A DNA stretch of 64,000 nt from Anthoceros angustus (Eukaryota; Streptophyta; Anthocerotopsida; Anthocerotales; Anthocerotaceae), in contig MU008154.1 of the NCBI GenBank assembly GCA_010909165.1, forward strand, positions 1,043,478-1,107,477. The letters run 5' to 3'. The notes under the pieces are model-generated. The model did not search any database. It was not told the DNA's origin and was given only the letters and a program-made list of their open reading frames with translations. Position 1 is the first letter of the stretch, and each line of letters opens with the position of its first letter. The position numbers and the translations under genes are program-made. Of the stretch, positions 10,631 through 21,511 are shown piece by piece.

Positions 10631-10890
10631 GCACACGTTGCACATCTGCTGCATCAAGCGGTCTGAAGAGAATGCCTACGACGGTGTCTGCCTATGTACA
10701 GTCTAAGCCAGAGCTCGGACATCTCACCATTATGGACGGCATCGTATTGGAGAGAATAATAGTTTCATGTCAGATGGTGGCTAATCAGTTGCATACCCGG
10801 TTCTTGTATCCTCTGGTAGTCAGGCTCTGGTACCCTTGCCCGCATGCTTCCCGACGCCTGCGTCCGCAAGCTGGACGAGAAGAGCGCCTC
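10631..10890 (-). pseudogene. 3'-end fragment of an exostosin (GT47) gene, unit 1
   Basis: About 260 bp that align with 44327-44580, the C-terminal coding end and immediate 3' flank of the intact exostosin gene in this window. Shared stretches include AGAGAATGCCTACGA, GCATCGTATTGGA and AGCTGGACGAGAAGAGC. In minus-strand translation parts of the exostosin C-terminus (YQRIQEPGMQLISHHLT) are visible, but the frame is broken and nothing further upstream of the gene is present. A piece of an exostosin gene was therefore captured next to the retroelement and then duplicated with the unit. Confidence 0.75.
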
Positions 10891-11203
10891 ACAATCATCT
10901 AGGAACACCCAATGATTGTCCACGGAGAACTGCTCGATAACGTTAAGGTGGGCAACTGTCTGAGGACATGAACAATGTTGAACTGAAGGCTGTGCTCCAG
11001 GTTTCACAGCCCAGCATCAAAGGAGTTGGTGACAGTGAGTGCCTGGATATCGAGGTCAGCCAAATATTGGCCAGGTAGTATCCCTCAGTCCTTATTTCCT
11101 GTTCATCCAGAATTCTGCCTTGCCGAGTCGTGACACTAGTCTGTTTGCTGCCCCATATAGCGTGCAGTCGCTACCTTTCTAACTCTTCAGAGATTGAGCG
11201 ACC
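10891..11203. other. Non-coding sequence between exostosin fragment and eIF3i copy 2
   Basis: Repeated nearly unchanged at 18100-18418. A minus-strand frame here has no recognised homology. It may be another gene fragment carried in the unit, but I cannot identify it. Confidence 0.35.
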
Positions 11204-11241
11204 AAAAATGAGTGGCGTGCCCTTTTTCAGACAAAACGGTT

Positions 11242-13002
11242 CTACACCTTGATGTGATAATAATCTGCATCGAAGTGGTGCACACGCACATAACCGTCCT
11301 CTCCACCACTAGAAAAACTGCAACAGATAAACGGTATTTCACAAATCAGCCACATCTCCGTGCTAAGCAGCCCTGCCTTGAGTAAATCTGGCTAGAGATA
11401 AACGTGATTGCATTCATGGCCTTTCTGAAACTTACCTTCTTCCATCAGGGTTGAATGCCAGAGCATTTATTGGACCAAAATGTCCTTTCACACCACCGAT
11501 CTCCTCCTCAAACACCTGCCGAACAACGCTGCTCAGTGAACTGTCTCGTTGAGATCATAGGAAACATGACTTGATGCCACAGCAGGATAAGATCCAGCAA
11601 AAGTAGCACGATACCTTGTGGAAAAATTTGGCCTCAAACTTTCCAGCTCGGCGATCACTTGTTGTCACCATAGAAGCCTCTTGCCCTCCACCAATAACCA
11701 CCTGGAAAATCAAAACCGCAAAGTGTCAAGGCAGTGGCCAGAATGACATGACAAGCACACAAAGGCTTGGAAACTCATCAAGCTTTGTCTTACATGATCA
11801 AGAAGAGGAGATAGCAGCTGCATTCACTGGTCTTTCAGTGCTGTAAGTCTTCAAGAGTTGGAGAGTTCTTGTGTCCCACAGCTGTCCACCAGATTCAAGG
11901 ACATCTCAGATAGGCACTTACTAGCCCGCGTTAGGACAATATGAAGCAATCGTTCAGCTGATTTCAAACAAGGCAACACGCAGTGGTGGACCACACATAC
12001 TTTTGCACTCTTGTCGTGTGAGCCAGTAATGAAGTGAGATCCATCAGCTGATTTAGCCAGAGATGAGATAACTTTGCTGTGACCTGTCTCATGATCGCTT
12101 TCCTCAGCACTTCACCAGTCTGCAACCAGGAAAAAGGTCAGGCTGCGGCACAGACTCCACTTAGCCAAAGCAGTGAAACTAATTAACTGCTTGCAGCGTT
12201 CAGCAAAGACCCTCCAGTAGTTTCAGCTCAGAGGAAGCAAACCGCACCCTGGCATCCCAAATTCGCACTATCCCATCCTCTCCAGCACTGATGATTGTCC
12301 GATTCAAGGGTCCCCACACCACTCTGTTTATTCGTCCTTGAGGACCCGTAAGTGTCATTATTGACTCGGTACTCTCTGTCACCCACACGCAAAATGCAAT
12401 GTCAACATCAGCAGATGCAATCCAATCCCTGTGGCCCCACAGCAAAACGAGCATAAGAATCAACTCACTTCCATCAACCGCCTTCACATGGATGGCTGGA
12501 GGGTTCCCCACGAAAGGATCCGTGCTGATCAACGCTAATTTATCTCCCTCCGAAAAATCCACAGCTCGAGCAGGCGAATCGAAACCATAAGTCTCGAGGA
12601 CAGTACCCGTCTCCGTGTCCCAGAGTTTGGAAGACTGGTCAGCCGACCCCGTGATTAACTTATCAGTGTGCCCTACAGCCAGCAATACGCAAAATGCGCC
12701 AAACGCGTTAATTTCTCCTCCGCGTCCGGAAACCTAAGTCCCTGCCACCTCCCAATTGCACCGCCTCCTTCACTCCAATTGCCAGCCCAGATGAAGCCAC
12801 CAGCAGTATTATACTTACTGGATACATCGCAGCACCAAACCGCTCCGTTGTGACTCCGGTACGTGCCCAGCCGCTCCCCGTTGTGTGCATACCACACTGT
12901 AGGGTCGTGATCCTTGGCACAAGAGAACAGCAGATCCCCGTCCCGATTGTACTTGAGGAACGTGAGAGGCCTCTCATGGCCCTTCAACAATATCGGCCTC
13001 AT
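11242..13002 (-). pseudogene. TIF3I1: eIF3 subunit i, tandem copy 2, frame broken
   Basis: Same eight-exon structure as copy 1, offset by about 7555 bp, with very high identity. Exons 1-3 are intact, and exon 6 retains the G run that copy 1 has lost ([20 protein letters not shown]). Exon 4 has lost one G near 12102, so TGEVLRESDHE cannot be read through. Exon 5 is short by two C residues at the same C run affected in copy 1 (about 11808). The copy therefore carries a different set of lesions from copy 1. A functional protein is not predicted unless these are assembly errors. Confidence 0.82.
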
Positions 13003-13320
13003 CACAGCAGCCAACGACAATCAAAACGATGTTGCTCAAGAGTAGGAAGGCCTCGAGCAGAAGAGAAGCAGGGCCTTGCAGCCTTTGGAAACACGACTCG
13101 ATGCGCAGCGTCTTCAAGTGACTGATGTTCTAGTGAAGTCTTGTTTAGAAGCCGCTTCAAGTTAAGTCTTTAAAAAAAAAACACCTTGTAGAGAGTGAAG
13201 TAATTTTGTAGTAACCTCTCTTTTTTTGGTTTTACTCGAACGCTCGACTAAAAAGCCCCAGTCCATGGGACTTGGTACCAGACAATTTATACCAAGGTGT
13301 GCCTAAGCTATTTCGGACCG

Positions 13321-16300
13321 GCGGTGGTTTCACAGACAATATGGGAGCGAGTGGCGAGCGTAAGCGGTAGATGAGCGGCAAGCGGCGGGCGGCGGTGGCG
13401 GGGCAGTGGCGGCGGGCGGCTGGCGAATGGTATGGGGAGGGTGCCTAGTGCATGTGCCTCGCGCCCCATGGCGTCGTGGGGCGACCCGCGATAGCATAGG
13501 CGGGCGCTGGCCAGCGGGCAAGGCGTGGTGTTCGGCCGTGGCGAAGTTGGGCAGCGGAGGCGCAGCCGGGTCGCAGTTGTTGTGAGCAGGTTGCACCACG
13601 CGTGGCCTCGTCAAGTGGTGTCCACAGTGTGGGCCCTCCACAAGGATAGATCCGTGGGCTCTCCATAGAGGAATCGTGTGGGGCCCACCATGTGGACATC
13701 AAGTGGGGCCTCCACAAGGACAAGTCAAGTGGGGGCCACCATAGGGACACGTCGTGGGGCCACTGCACAAGGATTGGTCAAGTGGGGGCTCACCACAAGG
13801 ACGGACGGTAGGGCCCACCACTAGCGGTATGGTCGTGCCGGGTTCAAATGGGTTCTCTTTCAAGGTATTCGGGAAGGAGAAGGGAAGGAAGGCAGCCCAC
13901 GGGTAGTGGAAGGGACTACCGGAAAGGAAGGAGCAACCGAGGTAGCCAAACACCCTGGAGTTCTTGAGCATGATGACGGTGTGGAGTCCACTACCGCATG
14001 TGGAAAGCTGCTACCGACATCATTGGGGAGCCCAACTCAAGCGGCCATGAGCGGGCAACCTCGGCAGCGTAGCATCTCGCGAGGGCATGGATCGGGGTAC
14101 CCAGGTAGAGGAGGGAGCACCTCACTCTGAGGTCCCCTGTTGCGCACATGGATGGAAACTTATGTTCCCGGTCTATATGTGAATGGGGAACGCATAACCT
14201 CACTCCATGCGTGTGGAAATAGGAGGGATCGGGGCCTACCTTCGCAAGTAAGGACCCAAGTGGATACTTCTTCCACCTGAGTGGGGATTGGCCTCCTATT
14301 ATGGAGGCGATTTTGGAGGAGCTAACTGAGGAAGAAGTCCAGTGGTGGACGAAGAGCCTAATCCTCAGAAGGCGGCGGTGGAGTGGAGCTGGGGGCGGGA
14401 TATACCTCCGATTAGGGGCGCCCAGACGGTGAGTGGAGGTCCCTGGAGGACCTGTCGGTCAAGTGGCGGGAGGCTCGCGGCGCGGAGGAGGGGCGAAGGG
14501 TCAGCGGCCAAGTCGGGAAGGGCGCGCAGATAAGCGCAGCAAATAGGTGATAGCATCCTAGGAAAGGAATTTGGTTGGGGGTGTCACCCTGGACCTAAGA
14601 TCGCTTGGAATTGTAGACGCGTCTCTTCACGATAGCTGTTTTAGGACACGAAAATGGGGGCTATCGCCCCAATGATGTACAAAAGGAATTGCCCACCATG
14701 AGATAATTCTGGTTGAGATCCCTCGAAGAAGCGCTCAGGGCCCAGATCAAGGATGCCCACGAGGCGAATCAAGAAATGCAGGGGAATTGTTGCGAGCCCA
14801 AGGCAGCCTTGTGGAAGGCCCATGTTGGCGGACCGTTACAAGCGAGGCGGACGAGGCACGTGGCTGCCATGGGGCCTTCTTCTTTGACTTTGCCCGACCC
14901 GCCGACTCGCCATGGGGCCTCGCTATTTGGCACCTCCGAGGTGCCTTCAAGATGACGTCCGCCTTGCCTGCCTTGCCTCGCGTCTCGCAAGATCCTCGGG
15001 CGAGGCTGGCATTGCATTGTTTTCTACCTAGGTGGTGTCTTCGGCGCTCTTGCGGCGGTATTTCAGCTCACCATGAGGTCACCTCTCATCTTCACCGTTT
15101 TCGTGATGGAAACTGAGAGGCTCTACAAGAAGAGTGTGGGCGCAGCGGGTCTCGTTGACTCCGCTAAGGTGGATTGTGTCTGTCCGGACCCTAGGAAGGC
15201 GCATCTTAAGCGATGTCTTTGCTTGGTGTGCTGGGGTATGCTCGGGCTATTTTCGGGCTCTTCGAAGAGCTAGTGGCACCAACCCGGAGGAGACTATCAA
15301 CACCCTTCGCCTCCATCCAATGCCGCAACCCCATTTCAGGACATTAGGGACTACTTCGCTTATGAGTCTTTTGTATGGGCCGTCTTGATTCGGGCTTATC
15401 TCGCCTTCTGCGGGGTCTATTGGGACGGTCTATGACCATCTCGCGATTACTTTACCCCCAAGGATCCCTCTAGCGGGTTTTCAAGGTTGTTTCTTTGGCG
15501 GTCGTGGCTAGGGAAAGTCCCCTTCCGAATTGTTCAAGTGTTGGGGGCTAGTCATTTGTAGGCTATGGAGAAGCCCACCCTCGGGGTTCGTCTATCGCAA
15601 TCAAAAAGGCGTTTTGCGGTTGGTTAGTCGCAGATTACTATCTAGCTTTGGGAGCAATTCTAAGGCTCGGTGCACACCAATTCGGCATCGCTATTCCGGT
15701 GTGGAGTCCGTGTAGTTTTGAGTGGGAGCGATCTTGGAGTCTCATCCTAATTGTCGCATTGCGGTGGGCGTAAAATGCTTTAACACGAGTCTCCAAGGTG
15801 GCCATTTCGATGAGCTCAAGGATGCAGTGGCTGCCTTATCCCTTTTATACGCTCCTTTTGGTCTCCTTCCAATCTCTACTATTAGCATGGGCCCCGCGAT
15901 GGGGTTTCATTGCTGGCCTCGAGCTTCAGCAAAGCAAGAGGATCCGTTGGGGCACCTTTTGCCATGGCTCATTTCCAGGCTTTGTCCATATTTGTCTCCT
16001 TGTTTTGGGATTGTTCGTATCCCTCGGTGGCGAACGACACCCATATTATGGGGCCTGGTGACCGGGTCAAGGGGCGCTTTTGAACTCTTCTCTTGAGCTC
16101 TCCGCATTGGTCGAAGGTGAAGATTTTGAAGTGCGATCTGGTCCCCTCACGTGGTGCCCTCTCTTGATATCCTAATGGGGATATTGCTTCGCACAAGGCC
16201 TTCCAGGGGTCCCAGTGGGGCTCCGCTGTACAAGAATTCATGGCTGCGGCTTTGCAGAACACAGGTACATATCGGCGATCTCTCCCAATTGGGGATCCGG

Positions 16301-17530
16301 ATGTGGCATTGATTCTATCTTCTTGTTTTGTCGTCGGCCGAGCTAACTCCTCCGCATGATTCAGCCTTCCGAGATTCTTGTCTAGAGGTTTTGATAAATG
16401 AGTGACATCATTAGCCCATGACACCTTGAGTCTTGCGGGACTTGGCTGGATAGGTGTCCCTCTCGCGTTTAGGGACATCTTTTGGCTGAGGCCTTTGCTG
16501 CTGCTTTCCTTGGGAGTTGGGCCCTCTCGCTCTCATCTGTCTTCCATTTTCGTCATCGATTCTCGTTTTGGAGTCATTTGTATGGGGAGGAAGGCGTTTT
16601 CCACATGCATGTGTCCTTTCGTTTGGCTAGAGGTTCCATACCCATAGAGGCTAGGGCCTTGCCTTCTTTTTCTTGCCCCAGGTCGGATTCCGATTCAAGT
16701 GTCTCTCCGGAGAGGCAATATCGGCGGTGCAGGTGGCCCTTCTTGGTGGTCCATCCCAGGCGGCTTGTGCGCCTCTCCACTCTTGCTTAGGTAAGGGAGC
16801 GGGTTCATGGCTTCTTGCTCTTGCATCCGAGCTTTCCAAATCGCACTTTGACCTCTTTTTCTACGCGATGAGGTTTCGCTTGGGCTTGGTCTAGCCTTTG
16901 GCTGCTCTCCGGGCTTGCAATTGGGGCGCCTCGATGACTCGGGGACCCACCTTGCTGCCCGCAGGTAGGCGCGCATTTTTCCCACATGATCTTTTTGGCG
17001 TCATGTTCTTGTTGGATGAGGAGGGAGGCTTCATCCTTACAAGGAGCACCCTCTTCATAATGGGGTTCCTTGGTGGACCTTTGGCCGGACCAGTTTGATT
17101 CTGCGAGATGTGGTTGTCATGGACCTTAATCGGGATTCCATGAGAATGTGATCCTCAACCCTCCGGTGGGCGGGCGGAGGGATGTGCCACAGCGAAGGTT
17201 TGTAAGTATGTAGTCGGGCACGCCTTCATCCCTCGCCATCGAGACTCATGGGGCCATGAGCAAGGCCTTTTCTAGGTTCCTTAAGACTTGTGCCAAGGAG
17301 TACCACAGCCGCATGAATGGGGTTGACCACCCTCTTTCATGTATTGTGCCTTTCTACAGGCAACGGGTGTCCATCGCCCTGCAGCAGTCATTGGCCAACG
17401 TGGTGTATAGGACGATGACAAGCGCATGGCAGGCAGCTTCTTTGGCACTGGTGGTAGGTAGGCCCTTTCTTATCCCTTATTTTAAATCCTTGGCGTGGTA
17501 GGCAATTACAAGATTATCGACAATGGGGTC
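13321..17530 (+). mobile_element. Decayed non-LTR-type retroelement, copy in tandem unit 2
   Basis: Counterpart of the element at 5770-10300. It has the same order of parts but many small gaps relative to it, so the readable frames are shorter. From about 17220 onward the two copies become almost identical again. The element ends and any target duplication are not visible. Confidence 0.6.
15220..17501 (+). pseudogene. Reverse transcriptase relic, unit 2
   Basis: Same RT family as in unit 1. Motif C again encodes VANDTHIMG (about 16030), so the Asp-to-Asn change predates the duplication or was copied with it. The C-terminal block SKAFSRFLKTCAKEYHSRMN at 17256 onward is intact and identical to unit 1, whereas motif A (about 15770) is destroyed by small deletions. 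It is non-functional. Confidence 0.68.
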
Positions 17531-17842
17531 AGTCCCCCTTGGTCTGGTGCCCTTCTAAGGGTTGTTCCCTTACTCTTGAAGTACACTAAGACACCAAATT
17601 TTCTTGCTTAACTACAACCTTCCAGTCCTCCGATCCTTGCTATTCCAGGTCAAGGCAATGTTAGGATTTCTTTTTCATAATAAAGTCTCTATGTCACGTT
17701 AACCTAAGCTATTAGCATCAAGGGCATTCACTCCCTCTAGGCACCCCATCTAAGTACCTATCGGCGCGGATGCTTAACGAGCGCGTTCTTATATAGCTTA
17801 GTATATTGGGCCTAAGCAACTTGGACCACATTTGGAGAAAGG

Positions 17843-18100
17843 TGCACACGTTGCACATCTGCTGCATCAAGCGGTCTGAAGAGAATGCCTACGACGGTGT
17901 CTGCCTATGTACAGTCTAAGCCAGAGCTCGGACATCTCACCATTATGGACGGCATCGTATTGGAGAGAATAATAGTTTCATGTCAGATGGTGGCTAATCA
18001 GTTGCATACCGGTTCTTGTATCCTCTGGTAGTCAGGCTCTGGTACCCTTGCCCGCATGCTTCCCGACGCCTGCGTCCGCAAGCTGGACGAGAAGAGCGCC
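17843..18100 (-). pseudogene. 3'-end fragment of an exostosin gene, unit 2
   Basis: Near-identical copy of the exostosin fragment in unit 1, with single-base differences only, for example one C missing in CATACCGG near 18008. It carries the same breakpoints, so it was amplified together with the unit rather than captured independently. Confidence 0.75.
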
Positions 18101-18418
18101 TCACAATCATCTAGGAACACCCAATGATTGTCCACGGAGAACTGCTCGATAACGTTAAGGTGGGCAACTGTCTGAGGACATGAACAATGTTGCGAACTGA
18201 AGGCTGTGCTCCAGGTTTCACAGCCCAGCATCAAAGGAGTTGGTGACAGTGAGTGCCTGGATATCGAGGTCAGCCAAATATTGGCCAGGTAGTATCCCTC
18301 AGTCCTTATTTCCTGTTCATCCAGAATTCTGCCTTGCCGAGTCGTGACACTAGTCTGTTTGCTGCCCTACATAAGCGTGCAGTCGCTACCTTTCTAACTC
18401 TTCAGAGATTGAGCGACC

Positions 18419-20281
18419 AAAAATGAGTGGCGTGCCCTTTTTCAGACAAAACGGTTCTACACCTTGATGTGATAATAATCTGCATCGAAGTGGTGCACAC
18501 GCACATAACCGTCCTCTCCACCACTAGAAAAACTGCAACAGATAAACGGTATTTCACAAATCAGCCACATCTCCGTGCTAAGCAGCCCTGCCTTGAGTAA
18601 ATCTGGCTAGAGATAAACGTGATTGCATTCATGGCCTTTCTGAAACTTACCTTCTTCCATCAGGGTTGAATGCCAGAGCATTTATTGGACCAAAATGTCC
18701 TTTCACACCACCGATCTCCTCCTCAAACACCTGCCGAACAACGCTGCTCAGTGAACTGTCTCGTTGAGATCATAGGAAACATGACTTGATGCCACAGCAG
18801 GATAAGATCCAGCAAAAGTAGCACGATACCTTGTGGAAAAATTTGGCCTCAAACTTTCCAGCTCGGCGATCACTTGTTGTCACCATAGAAGCCTCTTGCC
18901 CTCCACCAATAACCACCTGGAAAATCAAAACCGCAAAGTGTCAAGGCAGTGGCCAGAATGACATGACAAGCACACAAAGGCTTGGAAACTCATCAAGCTT
19001 TGTCTTACATGATCAAGAAGAGGAGATAGCAGCTGCATTCACTGGTCTTTCAGTGCTGTAAGTCTTCAAGAGTTGGAGTTCTTGTGTCCCACAGCTGTCC
19101 ACCAGATTCAAGGACATCTCAGATAGGCACTTACTAGCCCGCGTTAGGACAATATGAAGCAATCGTTCAGCTGATTTCAAACAAGGCAACACGCAGTGGT
19201 GGACCACACATACTTTTGCACTCTTGTCGTGTGAGCCAGTAATGAAGTGAGATCCATCAGCTGATTTAGCCAGAGATGAGATAACTTTGCTGTGACCTGT
19301 CTCATGATCGCTTTCCCTCAGCACTTCACCAGTCTGCAACCAGGAAAAAAGGTCAGGCTGCGGCACAGACTCCACTTAGCCAAAGCAGTGAAACTAATTA
19401 ACTGCTTGCAGCGTTCAGCAAAGACCCTCCAGTAGTTTCAGCTCAGAGGAAGCAAACCGCACCCTGGCATCCCAAATTCGCACTATCCCATCCTCTCCAG
19501 CACTGATGATTGTCCGATTCAAGGGTCCCCACACCACTCTGTTTATTCGTCCTTGAGGACCCGTAAGTGTCATTATTGACTCAACTCTCTGTCACCCACG
19601 CAAAATGCAATGTCAACATCAGCAGATGCAATCCAATCCCTGTGGCCCCACAGCAAAACGAGCATAAGAATCAACTCACTTCCATCAACCGCCTTCTGGA
19701 GGGTTCCCACGAAAGGATCCGTGCTGATCAACGCTAATTTATCTCCCTCCGAAAAATCCACAGCTCGAGCAGGCGAATCGAAACCATAAGTCTCGAGGAC
19801 AGTACCCGTCTCCGTGTCCCAGAGTTTGGAAGACTGGTCAGCCGACCCCGTGATTAACTTATCAGTGTGCCCTACAGCCACCGACACGCAAAATGCGCCA
19901 AAGGTGTTAATTTCTCCTCCGCGTCGGGAAACCTAAGTCCCTGCCACATCCCGATTGCACCGCCTCCTTCACTCCAATTGCCAGCCCAGATGAAGCCACC
20001 AGCAGTATTATACTTACTGGATACATCGCAGCACCAAACCGCTCCATTGTGACTCCGGTACGTGCCCAGCCGCTCCCCGTTGTGTGCATACCACACTGTA
20101 GGGTCGTGATCCTTGGCACAAGAGAACAGCAGATCCCCGTCCCGATTGTACTTGAGGAACGTGAGGGGCCTCTCATGGCCCTTCAACAATATCGGCCTCA
20201 TCACGGCAGCTCACAGCCTCAGCTGCAGCGTCCGGAACGACAACTCGATCAGCAGCCTCTTCAAGTGACTTCCTATTCTAG
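18419..20281. repeat. Partial third unit of the tandem array
   Basis: Contains only an eIF3i copy and a diverged 5' flank. Homology with units 1 and 2 ends near TTCTAGT at 20281. This copy is more diverged than the other two, with several small deletions in exons and intron 1 and a shortened, altered 5' leader. It may be the oldest copy, or may have escaped later homogenisation. Confidence 0.85.
18457..20201 (-). pseudogene. TIF3I1: eIF3 subunit i, tandem copy 3, multiple small deletions
   Basis: Third and most damaged copy. Exon 1 is intact ([20 protein letters not shown]), as is exon 4 (TGEVLRESDHETGHSK). Exon 2 has lost bases around 19696-19710, removing the PAIHV segment and shifting frame. 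Exon 3 has small losses near 19583. Exon 5 lacks a GA dinucleotide near 19078 as well as two C residues near 19020. The 5' leader upstream of the ATG at 20201 is rearranged relative to the other copies, and an additional ATG lies at 20204. This looks like a true pseudogene. Confidence 0.83.
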
Positions 20282-20850
20282 TTAGGGCACCCAATCTGAA
20301 TGACTACTCTTTTTGTATCACATTGTCGATGCGGTAGGTGATTTTAGGGACAGAATTCTCTCCATCGTTTTCTCCTCTCAATAAAGTTCACAGATTCCCT
20401 CACAAAGGTAACACTATATGTGCATATCTTGTATTATAGTCTTAATAATATAATATCCTATATATATATAGCACCATATAACCTTATAAAAAAACTGTCC
20501 CAATCGGAACCATGTCTAGAAGATTATCGCTGTACCAACTAGCAAAGTGGGACAAATTCAAAATCCAAATCTTTGTCTATAGATTTTTATTACCGGATTT
20601 TAATTTTGTCACTTGATAGGTAAGAAGTTTTATCGTTCCTCCCCTCCACAAAATTTGCACCAAAAAGAGGGTAAAATCGAGCTAGACGTCTTGACTTATT
20701 GGTAAAATAACATAGAAAAAAATTGCATGATAAAGTTTATCAACATCACTATCCTTGCTTTGAAGTTGATTATGAATAACTAAGATTTAAATACAAAAAA
20801 CATTGAGGGAAAAAATTGATGGAAAAAACCCATCCGGTACAGGACAACCA
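20282..20850. other. AT-rich spacer right of the tandem array
   Basis: Low-complexity AT-rich DNA, including TATATATATA near 20462 and several A/T runs. No gene or repeat unit is recognised. It separates the third eIF3i copy from the MITE-like element. Confidence 0.4.
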
Positions 20851-20856
20851 AGGGAG

Positions 20857-21505
20857 TATGGCATACCAAAGAGGAGTGAGGGGACGGGGCACTTTTTTGG
20901 CTCGCAAAACTTTTCTTCATACCACACAGCTTTCTTATGTCCGGTTTGGTAACCCTATCGAAATGAGGTAGCCCAAAGCGGCCACTTCGCGAGCACTAGT
21001 ACACACAAACGGAACTCCCTTTTTTTTCCGCAGTGTGGTTTCTTTATGTGCGCGCAACAAGGGAATTTTCGGACGCCTGCCCGTTTAGGCATGCGCCACG
21101 GGCAGTAAGCCATCGCTTTGTGGCCATTTTAGGGTTCGTCTTGTAGCAGGGTGGGAGCAAGGTTTAGGGTGGGCGAGGAACGCAGTCGGCGGGGCGAGGC
21201 ACACGGCGGCGGGATGACGCAAGGGTAGGCGGTGCGCCGAGGTCTCAAACCACAGTGGCTCTTTGTCTTCAAGTTGCAAGATTGAAACATTTTCAAGCAC
21301 ACACACGTTTGGAAGAGAAAGTGTGTGTCCCCTTTGGTGCTTGGCCGCTCTTGGTTAGGGCGCCAAAGCGGACATTTCAGCATGTGTTGTGAGGATGCAC
21401 CTCCATACAAGAATCAGTGGTATATTCTTCAAGATGCCTATGCATTGTACGGGTTTCACACGAAAAAAAATGCCCCATCCCCTCTGTCCTCTTTGGTATG
21501 CCATA
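20857..21505. mobile_element. 649-bp MITE-like element with TIRs and a 6-bp target duplication
   Basis: The left end TATGGCATACCAAAGAGGAG (20857) is matched by the reverse complement of the right end (21505 backwards). The match continues imperfectly through GAGGGGA(C/T)GGGGCA and a T run, about 40 bp in all. The element is flanked by AGGGAG on both sides (20851-20856 and 21506-21511), a perfect 6-bp direct repeat. The interior has no transposase. The ends and length fit a non-autonomous DNA transposon. A 6-bp duplication is unusual for the common plant superfamilies (3 bp for PIF/Harbinger, 8 bp for hAT, 9-10 bp for Mutator), so I leave the superfamily open. Confidence 0.8.
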
Positions 21506-21511
21506 AGGGAG

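Larger units (their letters stand above)
3648..11203. repeat. Tandem duplication unit 1 (about 7.56 kb)
   Basis: First full unit of a direct tandem array. It begins at AAAAATGAGTGGCGTGCCC and runs to the same motif at 11204, so the unit length is 7556 bp. It contains, in order, eIF3i copy 1 (minus strand), a decayed reverse transcriptase element (plus strand), and an exostosin-like 3' fragment with further non-coding DNA. The eIF3i part and the right-hand 1.2 kb align almost base for base with unit 2, while the retroelement part differs by many small gaps. Confidence 0.9.
11204..18418. repeat. Tandem duplication unit 2 (about 7.22 kb)
   Basis: Second full unit, in the same order and orientation as unit 1 but 341 bp shorter. 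The length difference is not one deletion. It is spread over dozens of 1-20 bp gaps, nearly all between about 13310 and 17230. Outside that interval the match to unit 1 is close to identity. Confidence 0.9.
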
